From: Tritrichomonas musculus
Lineage: Eukaryota; Parabasalia; Tritrichomonadida; Tritrichomonadidae
Length of the DNA stretch: 64,000 nucleotides
Assembly: GCA_039105265.1 (NCBI GenBank)
Contig: JAPFFF010000062.1
Coordinates: 248,001-312,000 of the forward strand
Reading direction: 5' to 3'
In this document: positions 27,956 to 37,700 of the stretch, piece by piece
Position numbering within the stretch: position 1 is the first letter of the stretch
Layout: each line of letters starts with the position of its first letter
Notes under the pieces: generated by a model
What the model saw: only the letters and a program-made list of their open reading frames with translations
Database searches by the model: none
Told to the model about the DNA's origin: nothing
Position numbers and translations under genes: made by a program

Positions 27956-29518
27956 TTAACATTTGTATTTGATCGTGACAGATCCATTGTTTTTGTTGAA
28001 TCCATCTGTTCCAATTGCTTTGGTATCAAGACTCCAACTCGTGGCTTGTCCATCATTTGATCCTTGGCACCATCCTCCTCCTGGCGCAAAACTGTTACTT
28101 CTTGATCCACCACATCCATAACCACCACATGAAATTCCATTTTCTCTTTCATAAAATGTTCCTTTCGCATCATATTCAATAAATTGCTGAATACATTTCA
28201 CATGATTGTCAGCATCTTTTGGTACATGTGAATATTTTGAATATTCAGTGAAATTGTTTGGTGATTTGTAATTAGATGCTTCACCATCATATCCAGTACT
28301 ATCTCGGCCATGATAACCGCTGCTTTCACCACCAGAGCCTCCAGCAACAACAAGTAAAGTTTCATACTTAATGTCGCCTTTCGTGAATTGATATCTCTCA
28401 TCAGTGACTTTTTCAATTCGTTTGAAAATAAAGGTTCTTCCTCCGCCTCCGCCTGATGTTCCATTTTTCTCCGTTGCCTGCTTTGATGTTCCCATTCCGC
28501 CAACAACAATGTCGATCACTTCTCCTTTTTTGAATGAGAAATTGGCTACAATTTTGGCACCTTTTCCTCATTTACTCTTGAAAATCGTGCTATATGTGTT
28601 ACCTCCTGATCCAGCTGCTCCAAGTGCCTCAATTTCATAGTTTCCGTCTTTTGGAATTATTAATGTTTGAAGTGATCCTGTGTAATCGAAGTGAGAGTTA
28701 TAAAATTGTGTCTTTTTTCCTTGGAAGTATTTTTTGGTGATTTCAATGAATATTGGGGTTTCCTTTGTTACAATTTCACCATCGACGTGATTGATGATGT
28801 ATTCAATCATATCTTTATCAAGGCTTTTTTCATCAATTTGAAGCAGAAAATGCATCAGAAAAAGTTGTTCGTTATTGTCTTTGAAAATATTGAATATTTG
28901 TTTATATTCTTCGGCTTTGTTTGATTGATTTCGCCCTTCGTTTTGATGAATAAAAAAATCAATGATGTCGAAAATGATTTCTTCTTCAATTTTTGAAAAC
29001 ATGCTGCTTGTTAGAAAATCAATGAGATGTTCTGATAAAAATTTAACTGCTTCTAAATGGAATGATGTTGATAGCAATGAAATTGCTTCTTCAATGGTAC
29101 CAATGAATTTTGTGAACTCAAATGAGCCGTTTTTATCTTTTTCTTGATATCCAATTGAATTCAAAAGTAATGTTAAAAGAAACATTTCTTCGTCTGAAAA
29201 TGATACTGGTTTGCTAGTCGATTTGATAATTGCTTGAAAAATTTTGTCAATCTTTTCTTCAATTTGCGTTTGATCTTTTAAAAGCTTTAAATGAAATGGA
29301 ATATTAAATTCCATGAATTGGATTGTTGGATCACTTTGATAAAATGTATCGACTTTTTGTGAAATAATACGTGCTTTGTTAAGCGTTGTTTTGATATTTG
29401 TCTGTTGTATCTTTTGTCCTTGCTCATATTTAATAATAAATGAAAATTCCCTACTGTCATCATTCTGAGTTAATCGACAGAATGATTGATATGATGGCTG
29501 AATTGTTGGCTTTTCCAT
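27956..29518 (-). pseudogene. Glycine-rich-domain (ALK/LTK GRD-like) protein gene interrupted by one in-frame TGA
   Basis: ATG 29518 opens about 270 helical residues (SYQSFCRLTQNDDSREFSF start, later DEEMFLLTLLLNSIGY) of the BTB-like type common before other domains in Tritrichomonas. Then FDYTGSLQTLIIP-DGNYEIEALGA begins a glycine-rich beta domain of the PF12810 (ALK/LTK glycine-rich) kind. It continues with IDIVVGGMGT, GGGGGRTFIF, LLVVAGGSGG, GGYGCGGSRSNSFAPGGGW and ends NGSVTIKYKC. The frame is continuous from 29518 to 27956 except for a TGA at 28568-28570, which stands where a glycine codon (GGA) would suit the motif. It may be a young pseudogene, an assembly error or, less likely, read-through. 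Both halves are otherwise intact, so decay would be very recent. Confidence 0.7.
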
Positions 29519-29917
29519 TAATGACTTTTTTTTTTACATAACGAACTTATTTTATTTTAATAAAAATTATAATATCTCAATGTTTAACAATAAAAATATA
29601 TTAAATTTATGATTTGTAAAAGCTAAATACAAATACATATTTAAATATCCTTGAAGATTCATTATACTGTTGAAATGAGAATAATACAAATAACATCATC
29701 TACAAGTCCTGAGCATTTAGCATACCTAATTATGTTTTCTAATTTAAAAAATTAAAAATATTATTACTTATTACATTAAAATCATCATTTAAATAGCATT
29801 TGTACAAATAATAGTTGTTTTATTTTTTTTTTTAAATATTTCAAAAAGTTTGAAACAATTCATTATGTATTAAGAAAAGTTAATTGTTCATTTATTTGGT
29901 CTTAGTTTTTTAGTCAA
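29519..29917. other. Divergent intergenic spacer
   Basis: Lies between two genes reading outward. TCATTTATT at 29888-29896, about 28 bases before ATG 29918, is a possible initiator for the plus-strand gene. Nothing else was seen. Confidence 0.4.
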
Positions 29918-32900
29918 ATGTCATTAGCTGTTGAAAATCTGGACCTTACCCAATATTCAATAGATAAGTGGATTGAAGGTACAAAATGTAGCAATTTTTA
30001 TGAGATTAAAGAGAATCAAACCCAAAAAATCTATAGAGCTGAAATCTCAAGAAATATAATCACAAAAGATGTGAAAGAAGTCAATTCTTTTTTTAAGAAA
30101 GAGGTACATAGTATATCACTTTTAGATCACCCATCTATTCTTAAAATTTTTGGATTTAATTATAAAGATTTTAATTCAAAGAATAGGCCAACAATTATTA
30201 CCGAATTTTTTTCAGTTCACAGTTTAGAAGAATTAACAGCTAAAAAAAATTTAGACCAAGAACCCATCAAAATGAATGATACAGAAAAAATGATATGTAT
30301 TTACGGAATTGCGTCAGCTATGGCCTTTTCCCATAAAAATGGCATTATACATGGCGATTTAAGTCCAGAAACAATTTTAATAGATGATAATTTCCATCCC
30401 AAGATAATGTATTCCAAAATTATGAAAAGCATTAATGAGCACATATATCAAGATGAATATGATGACACATCTGTTTGCGTTTTGTCAGGATTAGTTAGGG
30501 ACAGTTCTACAAAAGAAGACGACGTTTTTTCCTTTTCTTTACTTCTTTATCTAATTTTAAAGGGGCACCCAATGGATTCTGACAAACAAAACAAACCTGT
30601 CAAATTCAGAAAAAGTGTACCTCATGCATTTCGAGAACTTTTTAATGCATGCTATTCAGAGATTCCAGAAAAGAGGCCTACTTTCGAAGAAATCATAAGA
30701 TCACTCAGATCTAACAAAAAGTTCCTCTCAGAAAAAGTCAACACCAAAAAATTTTATGAATATGCAGATTCACTTGATGATGATGCAAATATTAGCACAA
30801 CCGATTGTATTGATGAAATAAATTATATACACGATAAAAATAGTTACATAAGTAATGAAGATAGCTACTTAAGCATTGGAAATAGTTACGTAAGCATTGA
30901 AAATAATTATATAAGCGATGAAATTAGTTATATAAGTAATGAAAATAGTTATGAAAGCAATGAGATCAGTCACATAGACGATGATGACAATAATAATGTT
31001 ATTGAACCAATCAGAGAAAATTCTTCAATTTGTAAAGTTTGCAAAAAACAAATAGAGAATCAAACTGATCTTTTTTATTATCGTCGATATCTGTATCACA
31101 CAAATTGTATAAGATGTAGGATTTGCGATAAACATTTGATTACAATAAAAGGCGACAAAAACAAAGGAGAGAAAGAAGAAAAAACTGTTTCTGATGATTT
31201 CGTTTATCTTTATCCTGATTTCTTTTTATGCAGAGATCATTTCGAAGAATATAAAAATCAACGAAATCCATTACCACGCGAGATTCAAGTTGAATATGCC
31301 AACAAAATGATAAGAAATACTATTGATGAATTATTTTATCCATATGAAAATGATACAGATGCACTTCCATTGAATAAACTCTTCAAATATTTTGTACCTT
31401 CAGTTACATTTCATTTTACAAATTCACCAGGTCAAATAGATTATAACGAATTACTCAAAGTGATTCCAAAAGACATGATTATCATCAATATTGAAAGAGG
31501 AAGTACATTTTTAACAATTGCATTCATTGCAGCAGGCAAAGCACGACAAACAGAGAGAGATTACTATGAAATAATTAGTCCTTTGAGGTTGTTTTTCAAT
31601 AGTGCAATTGGACACTCAATTATAGGAAAAATGGATAAAACATCGTTTTCAGTACCAGATAAAGAAAGTATAAAAATGCTCTTTTGTAGAGATTCAATTA
31701 ATCTTCTTCATTTAGAAGATATTCTGAAAGACGTGAGTTTTGATATAATTGAGAGAGAAGTTAAAAAAAGGCTCAAAAAAAAGCAACAAAAAGAAGAATG
31801 GGATCTCATATTTAATAATCAAAAATTGTACGATGAAGCTGAAGAAGCAGTCCGTAAAGAAATAGAAGAAAATGAAATTGACTTGATTGTTACAGGAATA
31901 ACAATTATTGCAAATAATCAATATGAATCATTCAAAACATTGGAAACAAAAATACTTAACAAAGAGGAGCTTTATCTATTTCATGGAACAAAAATTGAAT
32001 ATCAAATTGATATCGCAAAAGATGGATTTTTATCACCTAGCGACCTAGAAAAAAAAGGAAAAATTGTAAAAACAACTGATGCTGGGGAATTTGGCAAAGG
32101 ATTTTACGCTACTAATAATATTTTTTATGCTTTAATGTATTCATCAGAAAACAAAAATCAATATTTGGAAATAAATGAAAAAAACTCTGTGATTTGTTGC
32201 AAGACAATTTACAATAAAGATTTCAGGGCGTATTTAAATAATTTAAAAAATAGTAAATTTTATAATCAAGGAACATTTTTTTTTGGACAAGATATGCATG
32301 ACGATATTAAAGAAAATAATGGAATTCATCAAATTTTCGTTGAAAGTAAAACGAGTTTTCATCCATATGGAATCAATAATCAAAAATCAAAACAATCCAA
32401 TAACAAACAAAGTTTTGTAACTGCTTTTGAATATGTTTTTCCAAACAGTAATCAACTTATTCCTGTCTTTTCACTCACAATCATGCGACCAGAGTATTAC
32501 GTTCTTTGGCTAAATGAAAAAGGTGAAAATGATAACGAATCTTCAAATTATTTGTTTGATTTACGCCATGAAGCTGAAGTGAACGTTTATTATAAGCAAA
32601 CAATTGACGAAGCTTTTAAATTGGTTAATAGAAAAACACGTTGTAAATTGAAATTCATCATCACTGTTGAAAATATAGATTTATGCAGAAATTACATTAA
32701 TAGAATTCGTGGATGCCATCAAAATAACTTTATTTGCTTGATTTTTTCAAGTAAAAGAAGATTGATTGAATTGTCTTTAGAAATGGAAAATGTCATTTTC
32801 ACAGATGAATTTGTGAATCTTGATCGATTCATTAAAATGCCTTTGGAAAATGATTTAATAATTAATTTTTATGAAGATCTTGAAAATAAATACAAAATAA

Positions 32901-32959
32901 AATTCAATATAAATGAAGACCAATTAATAGAATTTCATCCTAATAATTGGATTAATTAA
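29918..32959 (+). CDS. Pseudokinase - LIM domain - PARP-type ADP-ribosyltransferase fusion, 1013 aa
   Basis: Residues about 15-275 have a TKL kinase fold (HPSILKIFGF, PTIITEFF, RPTFEEI), but the catalytic loop is HGDLSPET (145-152), the lysine is lost, and there is no glycine loop and no DFG, so it is a pseudokinase. A low-complexity linker with ISNENSY-type repeats follows (about 305-350). Residues 372-441 carry a LIM-type zinc finger: CxxC, HxxCxxCxxC and a final CxxH. Residues 465-560 hold a segment with VIPKDMIIINIERGSTFLTI of unknown fold. From about 680 is a PARP-like catalytic domain: FHGT with H689, GEFGKGFYAT with Y730, and FEYVF with E838, matching the H-Y-E triad. The last 130 residues (LKFIITVENIDL, ICLIFSSKRR, ENVIFTDEF) resemble a receiver-like Rossmann fold. 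Likely a cytoplasmic or nuclear ADP-ribosyltransferase controlled by its pseudokinase; substrate unknown. Confidence 0.8.
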   Translation: MSLAVENLDLTQYSIDKWIEGTKCSNFYEIKENQTQKIYRAEISRNIITKDVKEVNSFFKKEVHSISLLDHPSILKIFGFNYKDFNSKNRPTIITEFFSVHSLEELTAKKNLDQEPIKMNDTEKMICIYGIASAMAFSHKNGIIHGDLSPETILIDDNFHPKIMYSKIMKSINEHIYQDEYDDTSVCVLSGLVRDSSTKEDDVFSFSLLLYLILKGHPMDSDKQNKPVKFRKSVPHAFRELFNACYSEIPEKRPTFEEIIRSLRSNKKFLSEKVNTKKFYEYADSLDDDANISTTDCIDEINYIHDKNSYISNEDSYLSIGNSYVSIENNYISDEISYISNENSYESNEISHIDDDDNNNVIEPIRENSSICKVCKKQIENQTDLFYYRRYLYHTNCIRCRICDKHLITIKGDKNKGEKEEKTVSDDFVYLYPDFFLCRDHFEEYKNQRNPLPREIQVEYANKMIRNTIDELFYPYENDTDALPLNKLFKYFVPSVTFHFTNSPGQIDYNELLKVIPKDMIIINIERGSTFLTIAFIAAGKARQTERDYYEIISPLRLFFNSAIGHSIIGKMDKTSFSVPDKESIKMLFCRDSINLLHLEDILKDVSFDIIEREVKKRLKKKQQKEEWDLIFNNQKLYDEAEEAVRKEIEENEIDLIVTGITIIANNQYESFKTLETKILNKEELYLFHGTKIEYQIDIAKDGFLSPSDLEKKGKIVKTTDAGEFGKGFYATNNIFYALMYSSENKNQYLEINEKNSVICCKTIYNKDFRAYLNNLKNSKFYNQGTFFFGQDMHDDIKENNGIHQIFVESKTSFHPYGINNQKSKQSNNKQSFVTAFEYVFPNSNQLIPVFSLTIMRPEYYVLWLNEKGENDNESSNYLFDLRHEAEVNVYYKQTIDEAFKLVNRKTRCKLKFIITVENIDLCRNYINRIRGCHQNNFICLIFSSKRRLIELSLEMENVIFTDEFVNLDRFIKMPLENDLIINFYEDLENKYKIKFNINEDQLIEFHPNNWIN

Positions 32960-33678
32960 TCCAATTGCTGGATTGTTTACTCTAAGGAATCTATCTAAAT
33001 ATTTTCCTGATATTGAGATGTACGTTAATGCAAAATACTGATATTGATAATCGATTATCACCAAAAAACTAATCTGATTTTGATAATCTGCAAATTTAAT
33101 AAATTTTTTTTTAAATAAACAAAGACATATATAAAGAGTAGATAAAGGAAAAAATGTGTCGACACAAGCTTTGTGATTAATATCAATTTTTAATAAAAAT
33201 GAATATAAAAATGCATTTGTTAGCTCGATATATTTGCTCATTTAGTTTTCCAAAAAAAAAGATATAAAAATGAAAAATAGTTTTACCCAAAAAAAATTTG
33301 GCGGGCAAATTTAATGTAAAATATATTGAAAAATCCATATTTTAAAGAAGCATTTTTTAAATATTTAAATAAATAAAACAATAGCTAATCAAAAGTTATA
33401 TTTAAAATGCTCGTTAAATAAAAAGTTTCTTAACCATAGAGCTTGGGTCGACATTATTAATTTTGTCTTTCAATTATTCTATTTTCATAACTTTAAATAT
33501 GAAAGTGAAAACTAATATTGCATTAATGAATTACGATGTTTGGATACAATCATGCATTTGTTAAAAGTTATAGCTTTCGATTCTAATCTTATTTCTTGGG
33601 TCGACAGTTTTATCCTTCGTCGACATATTTTTCCTTTATTTGTTTTGCTGATAATTCAAAATAATCTCTTCCTTTTAT
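32960..33678. other. Intergenic region with GTCGAC-ended foldback
   Basis: About 720 bases with no credible gene. The open frame at 32924-33241 (-) overlaps the end of the PARP gene and looks like AT-rich chance coding. The foldback structure is listed separately. Confidence 0.45.
33144..33638. repeat. Foldback element with AAAGGAAAAAATGTGTCGAC arms
   Basis: AAAGGAAAAAATGTGTCGAC (33144-33163) is mirrored at 33619-33638 (GTCGACATATTTTTCCTTTA) with few mismatches. Two further CTTGGGTCGAC motifs lie inside, near 33444 and 33596. The interior of about 450 bp has no coding signature. It looks like a MITE-sized element. Confidence 0.6.
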
Positions 33679-34233
33679 TTAATCTTTCATCCCAGCTTTG
33701 ATCAATTTGCTCAAAGAAGATTGTATTATTATGGTTTTCAACGATGAACATTTCTTGAAAGCATCGTTTTCGATTGTAGTTAAAGAAGATGGTGGTTCAA
33801 ATGATACTTGCGTGAGCAATGAACAATCATAGAAGGCTTGAAATATAATGGACGTTACGGATTTTGGTATTAAAATTTCTTTTAATGATGAACATTCTGA
33901 GAATACATAATTTTCAATTGAAATTAATGATGGTTCTTCAAATGATACTTCAGCTAGAGATTGGCAACAAGTGAAAGAAAATCTTCCAATCGAAGTTACA
34001 GATGATGGAATTAGTATTTTTGTTAATGAAGAGCATCCTGAAAAAGCACTGTTTCCTATTGATTTTATTGATGATGGTATTGATACTTCTTTCAATAATG
34101 AACAATCACGAAAAGTATCATCTCCAATTGAAGTCACTGTTGATGGAATTGATACACTCATTATATATTGATAAGTTTTTTTGTTTGATCCCATTTTAAC
34201 AATTAACAAACTTTGAAAGTTATATTGATTCAT
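33679..34233 (-). CDS. Short BspA-like LRR_5 protein, 184 aa
   Basis: The start is placed at ATG 34233, since the frame upstream opens only with TTG. It holds about six LRR_5 units (SIPSTVTSIGDDTFRDCSLL, KILIPSSVTSIGRFSF, and so on) with no signal peptide or membrane anchor. The family is usually much longer, so this may be a fragment that still reads through, with the repeats starting only about 30 residues after the start. In the Tritrichomonas context it may be a small intracellular binding protein or a relic of a larger gene. Confidence 0.65.
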   Translation of the reverse strand: MNQYNFQSLLIVKMGSNKKTYQYIMSVSIPSTVTSIGDDTFRDCSLLKEVSIPSSIKSIGNSAFSGCSSLTKILIPSSVTSIGRFSFTCCQSLAEVSFEEPSLISIENYVFSECSSLKEILIPKSVTSIIFQAFYDCSLLTQVSFEPPSSLTTIENDAFKKCSSLKTIIIQSSLSKLIKAGMKD

Positions 34234-34263
34234 AAGTCTGAAAATTGATAGTAAAAAGGTCAA

Positions 34264-34730
34264 GGAACTAACATACTGAATACTCCAAAAAAAAAATACC
34301 AGTATTTACTGCTTACCAGTAGCATTCCGGTAAACGGTAAAAACTGATCTCGGTAGCCATCCCTGAATCTAAGCCTTATTTTCAATAAAAAATAAAGAAA
34401 ATCTTTTTTTTTTTGGCAAAAATCATCCCCCTAATATTTTTTTACTTCAAAAAAATGGTTAGTATTGACTTCGTAAATCAAAGTTTTGATTCCTAGAGGA
34501 ATCTACGATAAAAGTATTATTATTTGAAAATCTTCCACTTTGAAAGCATGCTTGACAATATAAACATATAGCTAAATGTTAATAACAATGGTAATATGCA
34601 AACTAGAAATAAAAGGATAAATTTATGCACAATAGAACATTGTTAATTAAAAAAAAAAAATGTGTTAACTAGAATCTAAAAAACGTTAGAAATTTCATGA
34701 AAAATTAAACGGATTTGTTTAACTAATTTA
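34264..34730. other. Intergenic region before the HYDIN-like gene
   Basis: Carries a possible transposon end (listed separately) and AT-rich sequence. No open frame with family features was seen. Confidence 0.4.
34298..34366 (-). mobile_element. Possible hAT-type DNA transposon end
   Basis: Read on the minus strand, CAGGGATGGCTACCGAGATC begins the segment, followed by GTTTTTACCGTTTACCG and CTACTGGTAAGCAGTAAATACTGG. hAT elements typically begin CAGnGnTGGC. The internal TACTGG/CCAGTA motifs look like sub-terminal repeats. Only one end was found, with no transposase, so it may be a solo end or MITE remnant. Confidence 0.35.
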
Positions 34731-37700
34731 ATGAAAAGGGGAATTAAAGAGAATCGCTTGATACCAGATAAAATAATATTTCCCCCAACTTATATAAATT
34801 CGGTTTCTAAAACTGCTTTTCAAATTTTAAACGATGATCCTGATCATTTTCGATATGAATGGCGTCGATTTTCATCAGAAGACGAGGAAAACAAAATTTT
34901 ACTAAGCTTTGATCCGTTAGATCCCACAGGAAGGGAATCTTCTTCTTCAATTCTTCTTTTTAATTCGCCAATATTTAAAATATACCCAATTCGAGGAGAT
35001 ATATGGGGAAATAGTTCAACCCAATCAATAGTAGAGTTTCATCCAACGTCGTCTACAATTCAAACAGAAGTCGCTTATTTATTAAATCTTGATACAGGTC
35101 AAAGGATTTCATATTCTTTTCAAGGAGAAGGATTAGCGCCATCAGCTTCATTCAATGTACAACAAATCAATCTTGGGCATATTTCTCTTGAAGGTATTTA
35201 TGAATACAAGATTATTTTACGCAATACTGGATTAATACCATTTGATTTTCAATTAATCGAGAAAACTCTATCATTTCCAATTATAAATTTTAGTCCTACC
35301 AAAGGGAAATTAAATGCAGGCGAATCAATACCTATTCACTTTATTTTACAAGCGAATCACGTTGGCCAATTTAACGAAACTTTTTTATACAAAATTTCAG
35401 ATCTTAACGATCAACTTTGTCCTACGATAACAGTTTTTGGGAGGGTAATTGGTCCCACATTCAACTTATCAAAACATTCTCTTGATTTCGGAACGGTTTC
35501 GTATGGCTTTTTGTATTCAGATGAGATCGAAATTGAGAACACTTCAGAAATTCCATTTGACTATTGTTTTCGCTTATCGAATGATACGACTTTTTCATTG
35601 CGCGAGCTAAAAATAATACCAGAGACTGGGACAGTTTCAAAGCATTCTAAAAAAACGGTTAAATTTGAATTCATTCCAACATCCATTCAAAATTATGCGG
35701 TTAATTTGAACCTTTGTTCGGATAAATTTTCAGAGCAGCTGATGACGATTCCAATGACTGCAAAGTGCATTTGTCCTGATGTTTCTATCGTCAGTCCAAA
35801 GGCCAATTTAGGTCAATTGTTCCTGAATTACAAATACCATTTCAAAGTCGTTTTGAGAAACATCTCAAATTATCCAGCCAAATTTGAGTTCGTTGAATGC
35901 GATGATATGACCAATCTTGACGCTATCGTTCAGCCACTCAAATATTTGGGTGAAGTGAACCCAAAAAGTGAAAGTGAGTTCCCTTTCTCAATTCAACCGC
36001 TTCACTTGGGACACATGGATTTCACACGTTTTATTCGTGTCTTTGGAAGCGACGATAGCCCTCTCAAATTTGACTTCACTTGTCTTTGTGTTGGACCAAA
36101 AATTGTGATGTCAACTGAAAAAATTGAATTCGGCCATATTGACATTTTGAATGAAACCAACTCCGTCTTCCAAATCAAAAATGACTCGCTTATTCAGGCA
36201 TCTTTTGTCGCTGAAATTGAGAGCAAAACGGACGTTTTTTCATTGAAAATGAATTCAGGTACCATTGAGCCAGGTGAAACCTTGGATTTTTCGGTGGCAG
36301 CCTATCTTGATGACTCGATTGATTTTAATGGAAAGTTGGTTTTTAACTTCGACCACTTGACACCAATTGAATTGAATATTCATGCCAAAGGAAGGGGCAA
36401 CGGTTTACTCGCCTCAATTGATTTGAATGAAATTGATATGAACTATGCATTCACTGATGTTCCCGTGTACAAAAAGTTTGAATTAACAAATGTTACACAT
36501 CGAGTGCATGAAATTAAATGGAATCCTGGAAGACCAGAAATCGTCTCAAAAAGTGGAATTAATTCATTTTTTCAATTTAGAATTGACCCAGAAACCTGTG
36601 TTATTCAGCCTAAACAGACCGTTGAAGTTAGTTTTATTTTCAGTTGCAAGAATTCTTGCACTTTTTCATTGCAACCGAAATGTGAAGTGACGGTTGGTAA
36701 GAAAAAGTTTGATTTATATAAACCAAAAATTCAAGGTGAATTTGTAAGGCCTTCAGTTGAATTTGAACGTGAATCATTTTCATTTGAATACATTCACAAC
36801 ACAAAGAAAGAAGAAGAATTGACAGGGAGACTTGATTCTAGGGAAATCATTTCACCTTCCAAAGAATTACTGCAGCCGATAGCCTATTCAAATTCAATTA
36901 AGAACACTTCCAAATTGCCGTTAATTATAATGGCAGATGTTAATCCACCTTTCTTCGTGAGCACGGAACAAATGTACCTGGATCCAAACACGAGTACTTC
37001 ATTTGAAGTCATTTTTGATCCCAGCTTTAAGAAAGATTTCACAAGTCAGAAAATTGATGGGAAAATCACTTTTTCTTTAGATAACAATCCTCAACAATAC
37101 TTCATTGACCTGCATGCTAGTCTTGTTTTTCCAAATCTTTCATTAAGTCCAAGTAAAATTTGTTTTGGAAGTTTGTTGAAATCAACCGAAGACAACAAAA
37201 TTGTCCATATAACAAACATAAGTAAAATTCCAGTATCTTTCTTTTGGGAACTTTTACCAAAGAAAAAGGAGACAGATATCGCCAAGTTATTCGATATATA
37301 TCCAATCCGAGGCGATCTTGAAGTTGGCGAGTCACAAGACATTCATATTTCTTTCTTTGCACTTGATCGTGATGATGAAAACTTTTTCGATGGTTTTGCT
37401 GTTTGTCACGTCATTGGAGGTCCTGATTATACAATTGATTTAAATGGCTCTTCATCAGCAATTGAATATCAACTTGGTCCCAAAACAATTGATTTCGGAA
37501 CTTGTTATCTTGCTGAGAATCTTCAATCAAAAGTATCATTGACAAATGCAAGCGACATCTCTTTGCAATATGAAATTAAAATGCCAAAAAGTTTGTCAAT
37601 GGCATTTTTAAGTGTTGAACCAACAAAAGGAAACCTCGAAGTTGGCCAAACTCAAGTTTTTAACTTGTCTGTCATTCCTGGTTATCCTTCCAAAATGAAA

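Noticed and set aside
4312-28570. Reassignment of TGA to a sense codon genome-wide
   Set aside because: The PH-domain kinase ends in TGA TGA at 12661-12666 where a natural C-terminus is expected, and most other genes have no internal TGA; trichomonads use the standard code.
32924-33241. 105-aa minus-strand frame after the PARP gene
   Set aside because: It overlaps the 3' end of a clear gene and part of a foldback element, with no recognisable domain.
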